Assembly (NCBI GenBank): GCA_902787755.1
Contig: CADAHL010000032.1
Span: 1-49,255, forward strand
Direction of reading: 5' to 3'
Source: Oscillospiraceae bacterium
GTDB taxonomy: Bacteria > Bacillota > Clostridia > Oscillospirales > Oscillospiraceae
Length of the DNA stretch: 49,255 nt
Positions 16,994 to 25,876 of this stretch are shown piece by piece. Each line of letters opens with the position of its first letter. Position 1 is the first letter of the stretch. Position numbers and translations under genes: made by a program. The notes under the pieces were generated by a model. The model saw only the letters and a program-made list of their open reading frames with translations, did no database searches and was not told the origin of the DNA.

Positions 16994-17941
16994 ATGAAAA
17001 GCCTCGACAGCTTTCCCAGGGTGAGCCTGGGGATCTTCCCCACGCCGATCCGGAAGCTGGAATCGATCAGCCGGCTGCTGGGCCGGGAGGTGTATATCAA
17101 GCGGGATGATCTGACCGGGCTCGGGCTGGGCGGAAACAAGATCCGGAAGCTGGAATTCCTGCTGGCCCAGGCCAAAGCCCAGGGGGCCGAGATCGTGTTT
17201 ACCACCGGAGGCGCCCAGTCCAATCACGCCATGCTGACCGCCGCGGCCGCGGGCAAGCTGGGGATGAAGGCGATCCTGGTGCTCAAACAGCGCGGCGTGA
17301 CCGCGTGCGTGGGCAATCAGCTGCTGGAACGGCTGATGGGGACCGACGTGCGCTTCGTGGATACCGACGACTATGCCGACATCTACGAGGAGATGGATCG
17401 GATCGGCAGAGAGCTGGGCAGACCCTACTACAAGATCCCCTGCGGCGGCTCCAACGCCCTGGGAGCCCTGGGCTATGTGGACTGCGCCCGGGAGATCGCC
17501 GGACAGGGGCTGCACTTCGACCATATCGTGTGCGCGGAGGGCAGCGGCGGGACCATGGCGGGCCTGGCCCTGGGCGCCAAGCTCTTCCTGCCGGGGACGA
17601 AGGTCCACGGGATGATGGTGGACACCGATCCCTTCGATCAGATCACGCCGGAGCTGATGCGGCAGGCGGCGCAGCTGCTGGAGGCGCCCATCGAGATCAC
17701 GCCCCGGGATTATGCCCTGCGGGACATGTGCGGGCCGGGCTATGCCATCCCTTCGCCGGCGGGAAACGCCGCGGTGGCGCTGATGGCGGAGCGGGAAGGA
17801 ATTTTCCTGGATCCGGTCTATACGGGGAAGGCCTTCGCGGGACTGCTGGAGATGGCGGAGGAGGGCGCTTTCGCCGAAGGCGAGCGGGTGCTTTTCCTCC
17901 ATTCGGGAGGGGCCGGAGGGCTCTTTGCCCTGGGTGGATGA
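16994..17941 (+). CDS. dcyD: D-cysteine desulfhydrase / ACC deaminase-like PLP enzyme
   Basis: A 315-residue fold-type II PLP enzyme. PTPIRKLESISRLLG and VYIKRDDLTGLGLGGNKIRKLE place the PLP lysine at Lys49. GGAQSNHAMLTAAAAGKLG is the substrate-binding loop, AEGSGGTMAGL the phosphate-binding glycine loop, and FLHSGGAGGLFAL the C-terminal motif. Members split D-cysteine to pyruvate, sulfide and ammonia or deaminate ACC; D-cysteine desulfhydrase is the usual call in gut anaerobes, but the sequence alone does not fix the substrate. I chose the ATG at 16994 behind AAGGGAG over a GTG at 16970. CyuA, another cysteine-degrading enzyme, lies at 45920. Confidence 0.82.
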   Translation: MKSLDSFPRVSLGIFPTPIRKLESISRLLGREVYIKRDDLTGLGLGGNKIRKLEFLLAQAKAQGAEIVFTTGGAQSNHAMLTAAAAGKLGMKAILVLKQRGVTACVGNQLLERLMGTDVRFVDTDDYADIYEEMDRIGRELGRPYYKIPCGGSNALGALGYVDCAREIAGQGLHFDHIVCAEGSGGTMAGLALGAKLFLPGTKVHGMMVDTDPFDQITPELMRQAAQLLEAPIEITPRDYALRDMCGPGYAIPSPAGNAAVALMAEREGIFLDPVYTGKAFAGLLEMAEEGAFAEGERVLFLHSGGAGGLFALGG

Positions 17942-17990
17942 GCGGGGTCTCCGACCGGAAGTACTACTGCTGTAAGAAAAGAGCGAAGCG

Positions 17991-18884
17991 ATGAAAGCGA
18001 TCTATCATCTCCCGGGCCTGTTCGAGTTCTGTGAGCTGTACCGCCGGTTTTTGCCGCTGTATCGGGAGCACCGGGAGTATTTCTACGACTGGTGTGAGAT
18101 CGGCTCCATCTACGGGGCCCCTGCCGGCTGCCTCTGGGGCGGCGGCCGGGTAGGCTTCGGGGAGGATCGGCCGGAGGAGGCCGCGGCGCTGCTGCGGGAT
18201 ACCGGGATCTCCGCCCGGCTCACCTTTTCCAACTCCCTGCTCCGGAAGGAGCATCTGGCGGACCGGGAGTGCAACCGCCTCTGCGCCTTGTTCGAGCACA
18301 GCGGCGGGGTTCCCGGCGGCGTGATCCTGAGCTCGGACCTGCTGCTGGAATATCTGCGGCGGAACTATCCCGACTTCTACTTCGTCTCCTCCACCACCAA
18401 GGTGCTGACGGATTTCCGCCTTCTGGAGGCGGAGCTGGCCCGGCCGGAATTCCGCTTCGTGGTGCCGGATTTTCGGCTGAACAGGGCCTTTGACCGGCTG
18501 GATACTCTGCCGGAGAGCCAAAAAGAGAAGCTGGAATTTCTCTGCAACGAGTGCTGCTGGTTCGGCTGCCCGGACCGGAGGGCCTGCTACGAGAACGTCA
18601 GCCGGAAAAGCCTGGGGGAGGATTGCCCGGATCATATCTGCGCCTCGCCCACGGCGGCGAGAGGCTATCGCTTCTCCGACGCCATGGAAAACCCGGGCTT
18701 CATCGGAATCGGGGAGATCCGGAAGGACTACCTGCCCCGGGGCTTCAGCCAGTTTAAGCTCGAGGGCCGGAGCCTGGGCAGCGCCGTGGTTCTGGAGCTT
18801 CTGCTGTATTACCTGACCAGGCCGGAATATCAGCTGAAGGTCCGGGAGGAGATCTACCTGGACAGCAGCCTGGATCTGTTTTGA
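17991..18884 (+). CDS. Unknown protein with a Cys-rich cluster, possibly TIM-barrel-like
   Basis: A 297-residue soluble protein I cannot assign. The middle alternates strands and helices (GVILSSDLLLEYLRRNYPDF, FYFVSSTTKVLT, FRFVVPDFRLNRAFDRLD), somewhat like the barrel of U32-type peptidases. A Cys cluster follows near residues 185-220 (CNECCWFGCPDRRACYE and then DCPDHIC), suggesting a metal or Fe-S site. The C-terminal part has FIGIGEIRKDYLPRGFSQFK. The ribosome binding site is weak (AGAGCGAAG). It lies between dcyD and a 73-codon gene. A redox or metal role is inference only. Confidence 0.6.
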   Translation: MKAIYHLPGLFEFCELYRRFLPLYREHREYFYDWCEIGSIYGAPAGCLWGGGRVGFGEDRPEEAAALLRDTGISARLTFSNSLLRKEHLADRECNRLCALFEHSGGVPGGVILSSDLLLEYLRRNYPDFYFVSSTTKVLTDFRLLEAELARPEFRFVVPDFRLNRAFDRLDTLPESQKEKLEFLCNECCWFGCPDRRACYENVSRKSLGEDCPDHICASPTAARGYRFSDAMENPGFIGIGEIRKDYLPRGFSQFKLEGRSLGSAVVLELLLYYLTRPEYQLKVREEIYLDSSLDLF

Positions 18885-18897
18885 GGAGGGGATCGTG

Positions 18898-19119
18898 ATG
18901 TTTGAAGACTGGCAGCTTGCCATGATGGAGGACTATGGCCTGATGGACACCAGCACCGGACTTGTGAACCGGGTGGCCCGGGTCCTGGCCCGGAGTCCCA
19001 ACGATACCATCGATACGGCGGAGTTTCGCAGCGCTTGTTATTCCTACGGCGTGGATCCGGATTCCTTCACGCAAAGCGATCTGGACCAGCTGCAGCGCAA
19101 GCTCAACGAGATCACCTGA
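18898..19119 (+). CDS. Hypothetical small protein, 73 aa
   Basis: A small acidic helical protein (MFEDWQLAMMEDYGLMD, then FRSACYSYGVDPDSFTQSDL). GAGGAGGGG precedes the ATG at 18898 well, and the gene starts 13 bp after the previous stop. There is no membrane segment or known motif. Position and spacing make it a likely real gene of the same operon. Confidence 0.6.
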   Translation: MFEDWQLAMMEDYGLMDTSTGLVNRVARVLARSPNDTIDTAEFRSACYSYGVDPDSFTQSDLDQLQRKLNEIT

Positions 19120-19146
19120 TTTGCGGGGAAGGAGGGCCGAGGCGCT

Positions 19147-19533
19147 ATGGACAATACGGACCTGGAGCCGCTACAGCTCCCGGACGGGCCTTCGGCGGCG
19201 CTGCCGCTGATCCTGGCCTTTGAGCAGCTGCTGTTCCGGCGCTTCCCGGAGACGCACAGGCGGGTCAAAAAGACGCAGATCAGCTATTCCGCCCGCTATG
19301 TGTTCGCCTGTGTCTCCTTTGCCCGGGTGAAGCGAAAGGCGGAACTGCCGGCGGCCTGGTTCACCCTGAGCCTGGGCCTGCCCGGGCCGCTGGATTCGCC
19401 CCGGGTCGCGGCCCAGAGCCAAATCCGTCCGGGGCGCTGGACCGTCCATCTGGTGATCGGCTCGGAGGAAGAGCTGGACGGAGAACTGCTGGGCTGGCTG
19501 GAACAGGCCCGGACGTTTGCAGAAAGGAACTGA
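19147..19533 (+). CDS. DUF5655 domain protein
   Basis: A 128-residue protein with RRVKKTQISYSARYVFACVS, TLSLGLPGPLDSPRV and RWTVHLVIGSEEELDGELL, the pattern of DUF5655. The fold is small alpha/beta and the function is not established; the domain often appears alongside DUF1801/YdhG-like domains, a further link to the gene at 14653. AAGGAGG lies upstream of the ATG. Confidence 0.75.
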   Translation: MDNTDLEPLQLPDGPSAALPLILAFEQLLFRRFPETHRRVKKTQISYSARYVFACVSFARVKRKAELPAAWFTLSLGLPGPLDSPRVAAQSQIRPGRWTVHLVIGSEEELDGELLGWLEQARTFAERN

Positions 19534-19536
19534 AGA

Positions 19537-20202
19537 ATGAGAGAGAAAAAAACCGTCCGCGGCAATACGGACGAACAGGAGAAAAACCGAAAGCTGTCCG
19601 AAGCGGAGCAGCGCCGCCTCCGGGTCTTTGAAGCGCTGTCCGAGACCATGCTCTCCCAGGGCTGGCGTCGGAAGGAGCTGACGGTGAGCATCGTCAAGGC
19701 GAACATTTTTGCCGTCGTACTGCTGATCCCACTGCTGATCCTGGGCTTCGGGCTGCTTCTGCTGTGCGGGCCCGACCGGGGAGAGAGCTTGCGCAGCCTC
19801 AACCCGCTGCTGTTTCTGGTGCTTTTCGTGGCCCTGATCGTAGCCCATGAGCTGATCCACGGGCTGAGCTGGTCGATCTTTACCCCGCGGCACTGGAAGG
19901 ACATTGAATTCGGCTTTATGAAGCAGTACCTGACCCCCTACTGCACCTGCCGGGTGCCTCTGGCGAAGGGGCAGTATATCTTCGGCGCGCTGATGCCCCT
20001 GGTGCTGCTTGGGCTGATTCCCATGGTGGCGGGGATCCTGACGGGCTCCATAAGCCTGATGCTGCTGGGGGTCGTCATGACGGACTCGGCGGCGGGGGAT
20101 ATCCTGATCGTGTGGAAGATCCTGCGCTACCGGAGCGACGCCGGGGAGATCGTCTACGTGGACCATCCCACCCAGGCCGGCGGTGTGATCTTTGAGCGAT
20201 GA
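19537..20202 (+). CDS. DUF3267 family membrane zincin-like protein
   Basis: A 221-residue membrane protein with about four hydrophobic segments. The segment at residues 95-115 carries AHELIHGLSW, an HExxH-type zinc motif (HELIH). It is followed by GFMKQYLTPYCTCRVPL and ALMPLVLLGLIP, as in DUF3267, which groups putative membrane metallopeptidases. The hydrophilic N-terminal 40 residues are highly charged. It starts 3 bp after the DUF5655 stop. Peptidase activity is inferred from the motif only. Confidence 0.8.
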   Translation: MREKKTVRGNTDEQEKNRKLSEAEQRRLRVFEALSETMLSQGWRRKELTVSIVKANIFAVVLLIPLLILGFGLLLLCGPDRGESLRSLNPLLFLVLFVALIVAHELIHGLSWSIFTPRHWKDIEFGFMKQYLTPYCTCRVPLAKGQYIFGALMPLVLLGLIPMVAGILTGSISLMLLGVVMTDSAAGDILIVWKILRYRSDAGEIVYVDHPTQAGGVIFER

Positions 20203-20271
20203 GGGGAGAGAGAATGGCGGACCGGAGAGGCCCCAATGCGCCCGGAGCCGGCGCGGAGAGGAGCGAGGGAA

Positions 20272-20670
20272 ATGAGATTTAAACACACCCATCGGCCCGG
20301 CTTTCTGTTGGGCTTCCTCGATTTCTTCACCGCGGGCCTGTTCTTCCTGGTCTATATGCAGCTGGGCCTTCAGGACGAGCTGGACGAGATCCTGGGCAGG
20401 CGGACCCAGCGCTACTGGGTGGCCTACCTGCTGGGCATCCCCACCCTGTTCGTCTATACCCTGGTTTGGATGGCCAGGATCGCCGAGGAATTGAAGGCCA
20501 GGGCGCTGGAACTGGGGATCGAAGGAAAGCTGACCTCCTTCCGGCACATGTTCGACTGGAACGTGTTCGGTTTGCTGCTGATGGGCCCGGCGGTGGCCAC
20601 GCAGCGCTTCTTCGATACGCTCAACAAGGTGGAGGCCGAGCTGAACCGCCGGGAAGCGAGAGAGATATAA
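20272..20670 (+). CDS. DUF4234-like small membrane protein
   Basis: A 132-residue protein with three hydrophobic segments: FLLGFLDFFTAGLFFLVYM, then YLLGIPTLFVYTLVWMARI, and VFGLLLMGPAVATQRFFD. A short soluble loop carries DELDEILGRRTQRYW. The layout resembles DUF4234 proteins. The ATG at 20272 (MRFKHTH) is chosen because GAGAGGAGCGAGG lies directly upstream; an earlier in-frame ATG at 20236 lacks a good site. It is the last gene of the run and converges on the AraC gene. Confidence 0.6.
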   Translation: MRFKHTHRPGFLLGFLDFFTAGLFFLVYMQLGLQDELDEILGRRTQRYWVAYLLGIPTLFVYTLVWMARIAEELKARALELGIEGKLTSFRHMFDWNVFGLLLMGPAVATQRFFDTLNKVEAELNRREAREI

Positions 20671-20680
20671 AACAAAACGG

Positions 20681-20722
20681 GAGCGCCCGGGGATCTGTCA
20701 AAGGACGGATCCCCGGGCGCTC
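20681..20722 (-). terminator. Terminator between convergent genes
   Basis: A perfect 15-bp GC-rich stem (GAGCGCCCGGGGATC / GATCCCCGGGCGCTC) with a 12-nt loop. On the minus strand it is followed by CCGTTTTGTTTT, so it best terminates the AraC gene. It may also stop transcription from the plus strand. Confidence 0.75.
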
Positions 20723-20736
20723 GGTCTGTCCGGGCT

Positions 20737-21975
20737 TCAGCGGAACTTTTTCCGGTACTGGGCGGGGGTGTAGCCGGTGGTCTCCCGAAAGCTCTGGATG
20801 AAATAGTTGACGGTGTTGAAGGCCAGCTGCTCGGCGATCTCCCGGACGCTCAGCTCCGTGGACTCCAGCAGGACCTTGGCCCGCTCCACCTTGGCATAGC
20901 GGATATAGCTGCTGACGGACTGGCCGGTCTCCTTCTTGAATTTCTCCGTCAGATAGTATTCGGTATAACCCACCAGGGCTGCCAGCTCCGCGGTCCGAAT
21001 CTTCCGGTCCAGGCTCAGCTCAATGTAATCGCAGCATTTCTGGATGGCGTGGGAGTAGTTGGGATTGGTGCGCAGGTGGTGGACCCGGTAGACAAAATCG
21101 TGGTACATGGTATAAGCCAGAGACGAGAGCTCTCCGGAATCCCGGCAGTCCTCCACGGACTGGATGTAGGAGTCCCCCAGGGAGTAGGCCACGTCCGGGC
21201 TCAGCCCGCCCTCCATGGCGGCGCGGCAGACCAGAGAGGTGAAGACGATGATGCTGGTCTTGGCCTGGCGCAGTGGGTCCTGACCCTGTACCGGCACTCC
21301 CGGGCTGCCGCTGACCACATTCTGGAAGATGTTCTGGTAGTTGATATCCCCGTTGCGCACCATCTGAAGCATGGCCCGCTCGGCCAGGTAGATCTTGTCC
21401 CGATCCCGCTGCGGGACTGGCCCCGACGATTCCCGTCCCCGTCCCCGCCACGAATCTCCGTCGTCCAGCGCGTCCAGCCCCAGCTGCTGCCCGGTGAGGG
21501 TGTTGTGCACCATCAGCACGTAGCGGGTAAAGACGGCATAGGACATCACCGGAAGCTCCGGTAGCAGGCGGAAGAGCTCCACCGACCAGGCGGCGTTTTC
21601 CCGGCTGTGGGTGTAGGGGCGCAGCGCCAGACGCAGCTGGCGCTCGGTGGGGGCGGTATAGAACACCGGACCGATCACGAAGATCAGCCGACGGCTGCGC
21701 TCAGACTCATAGCTGAGCGCCCACTGCATCCCGATGGGGGAGCCTATGATCCGGGGCCGGGCATTGTCCCGCTCCCCGGCGTACTGCAGCAGCTTCTCCA
21801 TCCCGCCCAGGATCCCGAAGCCCTGGTCCAGGACCGCCCGTTCTCTCTCCGGGCAGGAGGTGGCGATGAAGCGCCCCTCCGCGTCGTAGCTCCAGACGTA
21901 GAGCTTCTCTCCGCTGGAGATGAAAGACTGCAGCAGCAGCAGGTTCTGTTCGGCCCGGGTCATCTGTTGATCCAT
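20737..21975 (-). CDS. AraC-family transcriptional regulator
   Basis: A 412-residue regulator. The N-terminal 300 residues are a poorly conserved sensor region (FISSGEKLYVWSYDAEGRF onwards). The C-terminal 100 residues hold the two HTH motifs of AraC: IRTAELAALVGYTEYYLTEK and LSVREIAEQLAFNTVNYFIQ, then SFRETTGYTPAQYRKKF. The ATG at 21975 is chosen because AGGGGGG sits 6 bp upstream; the ATG at 21981 abuts that site. It diverges from the glycan operon starting at 22150, so it is the likely activator of that operon in response to a sugar. Confidence 0.88.
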   Translation of the reverse strand: MDQQMTRAEQNLLLLQSFISSGEKLYVWSYDAEGRFIATSCPERERAVLDQGFGILGGMEKLLQYAGERDNARPRIIGSPIGMQWALSYESERSRRLIFVIGPVFYTAPTERQLRLALRPYTHSRENAAWSVELFRLLPELPVMSYAVFTRYVLMVHNTLTGQQLGLDALDDGDSWRGRGRESSGPVPQRDRDKIYLAERAMLQMVRNGDINYQNIFQNVVSGSPGVPVQGQDPLRQAKTSIIVFTSLVCRAAMEGGLSPDVAYSLGDSYIQSVEDCRDSGELSSLAYTMYHDFVYRVHHLRTNPNYSHAIQKCCDYIELSLDRKIRTAELAALVGYTEYYLTEKFKKETGQSVSSYIRYAKVERAKVLLESTELSVREIAEQLAFNTVNYFIQSFRETTGYTPAQYRKKFR

Positions 21976-22067
21976 GTGCATCCCCCCCTGGGATCCATTC
22001 TACCACAGTGCCGGGAGCAGCACAAGAAAGGTTCCCGAATTATTGTAATTTTCTCCGAGTTTTTGAG

Positions 22068-22096
22068 TTTACGGATCCCGTTCTCTCCTTTACAAT
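22068..22096 (+). promoter_or_regulatory. Promoter of the glycan operon
   Basis: A -35 TTTACG and a -10 TACAAT are separated by 17 bp, 54 bp before the ATG at 22150. The weak -35 fits activator dependence. The region between it and the AraC start would hold the AraC sites, which I cannot define. Confidence 0.6.
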
Positions 22097-22149
22097 GAAC
22101 GCAGAAACAGGGGAGAAGTCCCTGAAAACTGAGAAAAGAGGAACGACTT

Positions 22150-23645
22150 ATGGCAAAGGAAAAATTGACCCAGAGCGAGATCGACGGCGTGCAGTATCGC
22201 CGCGCAAAACTGTGGCAGATCATTCTGGTGGCCTGCAACGCCCTCAACGGCATGGCCATCTACTCCCCAGCATCGGCTTCGGCATCTCCACCCTGATCGT
22301 GGGCGGCCTGCTGACCTTCACCCGAATCTTTGACGCGATCACCGACCCCCTGCTGGCCTTCCTGTATGACCGGGTCAACACCAGATGGGGCAAGATCCGT
22401 CCCCTGATGCTCCTCGGCTGGGCGATCCAGTCCCTGGGCATCATGGCCATGTTCTCCTGGGCGGCCAGCAAGGGCTTCGGCATCCCCATGTTCCTGATCA
22501 CCTACATGATCTACGTCATCGGCTACACCATCGTGAACATGACCGCCCAGACCCTGCCCGCCCTGCTGACCAACGATCCCAAGCAACGCCCCACCGTGGG
22601 CGTGTGGCAGACCGTGTTCAACTACCTGGTCCCCATGGCCTTCACCATCATCCTCAATACCGTGCTGCTGCCCAAGTACGGCCAGATCACCGTCACCGAA
22701 GCCGGCGGCTATGCCGTCAACTACAGCCAGGCCTACCTGACTGCCGCGGCCGCCTTTACCGTGATCGTCTCCCTGGTGGGGGTCATCCTGGTCTGCATCG
22801 GCATCTCCGCCTATGACAAGCCTGAGAACTTCGAGGGCACCAACAAGTCCGGCGAGCGGCTGAAATGGAAGGATATGTGGGCGGTGCTCTCCAAGAACAA
22901 GCCCCTGCAGGCCTACATCATCGCCGCCTCCTCCGACAAGATCGCCCAGCAGGCCGGCTCCGCCGCCATCGTGGGCACCATGCTCTCCGGTATCCTGATC
23001 GGCAACATGACCATCGCCACCTACCTGTCCGTGGGCGGCATGCTCCCCTCCATCATCTTTGCCATCATTGGCGCCCGCTACTGCGGCAAGCACGGCAACA
23101 AGGAATCCATTGTGAACTGGGCCAAGTACTGCATCTACGCAAACCTTGCCATCATCGCCTTCTTTACCGTCACCTGGTACACCGTTGGCACCCACACCAT
23201 CGCAAACCTTGGCCTGACCATGGTCCTCTACATCCTGCTCACACTGATCTGCAACGGCTTCATGATGGCCGGCACCACCGCCAACACGGCCTTCATGGCG
23301 GACATCATCGACTACGAGCTGGACCGCTCCGGCAAGTACATCCCCGCGGTGGTTTCCGGCACCTACAGCCTGGTGGACAAGATCGTCTCCTCCTTCTCCG
23401 CTCTGATCGCCACCGGCTGCGTGGCCCTGATCGGCTACACCAACACCATGCCCCAGCCCGGCGACACGCCCACCGGCGCCATCTTCTGGGTCACCATGTT
23501 CCTGCGCTACGGCCTGGCCATTCTGGGCTGGCTGTGCACCCTGTGGGCCATGCGCACCTGCAATCTGGGCAAGGCCGAGATGGTAGAGGTCCAGAAGCGC
23601 ATCGCCGACAAGAAGGCCGAAGCCAAGGCTGAGATGGCCGAATAA
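22150..23645 (+). pseudogene. GPH-family sugar permease (MFS), frameshifted after codon 40
   Basis: From the ATG at 22150 (behind AGAGGA) the frame reads MAKEKLTQSEID to LVACNALNGMAIYS and then hits a stop at 22294-22296. The family sequence resumes in another frame from about 22269 (SIGFGISTLIVGGLL, TRIFDAITDPLLAFLYDRVN with the conserved ITDPLLA/R-W-GK-RP motif) and continues to 23645 with about eleven membrane segments. Comparison with GPH permeases suggests that roughly ten residues of the first membrane segment are also missing, so this is a small out-of-frame deletion rather than one slipped base. It would import glycosides for the downstream hydrolases. It may be inactive, or an assembly error. 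Confidence 0.8.
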
Positions 23646-23663
23646 TCCGAAAGGACACAAAGA

Positions 23664-25853
23664 ATGATGCGTACGATTACCACGCTGACAGAGGGATGGC
23701 GGTTTCTCAAGGCCGCCGTCCCCGCGGAGACTGCTCTGAACTGGGCCGCCCGGGGCGAGGAAGTGACCCTGCCCCATACCTGGAACGCCGTCGACGGCCA
23801 GGACGGCGGCAACGACTACCACCGGGGCACCTGCTGGTACGTCCGGGAGCTGACGGAAGAGGAGTGTGCCGGGGAGAGGCTGTTCCTGGAAGTCAACGGC
23901 GCCGCCATGACAGCCGAGGTCTGGCTCAACGGCGAGAAGCTCGCCCGTCATGAAGGCGGCTATTCCACCTTCCGGGTGGAGCTCACCGGGAAGCTGCGGG
24001 AGAAAAATATCCTTGCCATTTCCGTCAATAACGAGGATAATACGGTTGTGTACCCCCAGAAGGCGGACTTCACCTTCTACGGCGGCCTGTACCGGACGGT
24101 GAATCTGATCTCGGTTCCCGCGGAGCACTTCGAGCTGCTCAAGGACGGCACCCCGGGCATCAAGGTCACGCCGGTGGTGGACCTGGAGAAGAAGACCGCC
24201 ACGGTCACCGTGGAGACCTGGCACAACGGCAAATCGGTCGACATCACCGTAAACGGCGAGACCAGGACCGTGGAGAAGACGGCCGTGTTCACCATCGAGA
24301 ACGTCCACCTCTGGGACGGCGCGGAGGACCCCTATCTCTACACCGCCGAGGCCAGACTTCCCTCCGGCGACGCCATCCGCACCCGCTTCGGCTGCCGGGT
24401 CTTTGCCTGCGATCCCGAGAAGGGCTTCTTCCTCAACGGCCGCAGCTATCCCCTCCGGGGCGTGAGCCGGCACCAGGATCTCAAGGGCAAGGGCAACGCC
24501 CTCAGCTATGAGGATCACGCGGCCGATATGGCCATCATCCGGGAGCTGGGCGCCAACACCCTGCGCCTGGCCCACTATCAGCACGCCCAGGAGTTCTACG
24601 ATCTCTGCGACGAGAACGGCATCGTGGTCTGGGCGGAGATCCCGTACATCACCATGCACATGTCCGGCGGGCGGCAGAACACGCTCGACCAGATGCGGGA
24701 GCTGATCACCCAGTGCTATAACCACCCCTGCATCGCCGTCTGGGGCCTGTCCAATGAGATCACCGCGGCCAGCGCCGTGAACGAGGAGCTGCTGGAAAAC
24801 CACCGGGCTCTCAACGAGCTGTGCCACCGGATGGATCCCACCAGGCTCACCACCATGGCCGACGTGTTCATGCTGGAGATCGACAGCCCCATCCTGGAGA
24901 TCCCGGATATCAACAGCTACAACCTGTACTTCGGCTGGTACCTGGGCGAGCTGGAGCAGACCGACGAGTTCTTTGACGAGTACCACGACAAATACCCCGA
25001 CCGGGTCATCGGCTTCTCGGAATACGGCGCCGACGCCAACCCCGCTTTCCACAGCAGCCGGCCCGAAAAGGGCGACTACACCGAGGAGTACCAGGCCCTG
25101 TACCACGAGCACATGCTCAAGATGATCCAGGCCCGGCCTTACCTCTGGGCCACCCATGTGTGGAACCTGTTCGACTTCGCCGCCGACGGCCGGGACGAGG
25201 GCGGCAAGCACGGCGAGAACCAGAAGGGTCTGGTGACCTTCGACCGTTCTCTGCGCAAGGACGCCTTCTATCTCTACAAGGCCGCCTGGAACAAAACGGA
25301 ACCCTTCGCCCATCTCTGCGGCAAGCGTTATGTTAACCGCTGCGAGGAGGAGACCGAGATCAAGGTCTATTCCAACCAGCCGGAGGTTCGCCTCTACGTG
25401 GACGGCACCCTGATCGGAACGCAGCGCGGCGAGACCGTGTTCCGCTTCCGCATCCCCCTGCTGGGCGAGCATCTGATCCGGGCCGAGGCGGAGGGCTGCA
25501 GCGATACCATGTGCATCCGCCGGGGATCTGAGCCGGACGAGAGCTACATCTTCAACAAGGCCGCCGCCTCCGTCACCAACTGGTTCGACGCCGACGACGT
25601 GGATCCCAGCTGCTTCTCCGTGAGCGACACCCTGGGCGAGATCCGATCCAACCCCCAGGCCGGCGCCATCGTGGACGCCATGATGGCCAGGGGCGCCTCC
25701 GAGCGGGGCGACGTGGCCGACGCGGTGAAGGATAACCCCGCGCTGCAGCGGATGATGGGCCGCATGACCATGCTGAGCCTTCTCAAGCAGGGCGGTGCCG
25801 ACGAGGAGAGCATCAAACAGCTCAACCGGATTCTGCAGGGGATCAAAAAATAA
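23664..25853 (+). CDS. Glycoside hydrolase family 2 protein (beta-galactosidase/glucuronidase type)
   Basis: A 729-residue enzyme. It has the GH2 jelly-roll domain (LPHTWNAVDGQDGGNDYHRG, GLYRTVNLI), an Ig-like middle domain and a catalytic TIM barrel. The catalytic acid Glu365 is in GLSNEIT and the nucleophile Glu453 in GFSEYGAD. RGVSRHQD and RLAHYQHAQEFYDLCDENG are the usual barrel motifs. No signal peptide is present, so it acts in the cytoplasm on imported oligosaccharides. The last 100 residues, after the barrel and a beta domain, form a helical extension (AGAIVDAMMA, ALQRMMGRMTMLSLLKQ). It starts 18 bp after the permease. The exact glycoside is not assignable. Confidence 0.9.
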   Translation: MMRTITTLTEGWRFLKAAVPAETALNWAARGEEVTLPHTWNAVDGQDGGNDYHRGTCWYVRELTEEECAGERLFLEVNGAAMTAEVWLNGEKLARHEGGYSTFRVELTGKLREKNILAISVNNEDNTVVYPQKADFTFYGGLYRTVNLISVPAEHFELLKDGTPGIKVTPVVDLEKKTATVTVETWHNGKSVDITVNGETRTVEKTAVFTIENVHLWDGAEDPYLYTAEARLPSGDAIRTRFGCRVFACDPEKGFFLNGRSYPLRGVSRHQDLKGKGNALSYEDHAADMAIIRELGANTLRLAHYQHAQEFYDLCDENGIVVWAEIPYITMHMSGGRQNTLDQMRELITQCYNHPCIAVWGLSNEITAASAVNEELLENHRALNELCHRMDPTRLTTMADVFMLEIDSPILEIPDINSYNLYFGWYLGELEQTDEFFDEYHDKYPDRVIGFSEYGADANPAFHSSRPEKGDYTEEYQALYHEHMLKMIQARPYLWATHVWNLFDFAADGRDEGGKHGENQKGLVTFDRSLRKDAFYLYKAAWNKTEPFAHLCGKRYVNRCEEETEIKVYSNQPEVRLYVDGTLIGTQRGETVFRFRIPLLGEHLIRAEAEGCSDTMCIRRGSEPDESYIFNKAAASVTNWFDADDVDPSCFSVSDTLGEIRSNPQAGAIVDAMMARGASERGDVADAVKDNPALQRMMGRMTMLSLLKQGGADEESIKQLNRILQGIKK

Positions 25854-25876
25854 GAAGAAATAAGAGGAAACAGGAC

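Noticed and set aside
22068-22150. A TTGAGT at 22063 as the -35 of the glycan-operon promoter
   Set aside because: The spacing to TACAAT would be 22 bp; TTTACG at 17 bp is better.
22260-25472. A 1070-codon open frame on the minus strand opposite the permease and GH2 genes
   Set aside because: It is antisense to well-recognised genes, rich in Gly, Val, His and Asp as expected from the reverse of GC-biased codons, and has no family motif or binding site.
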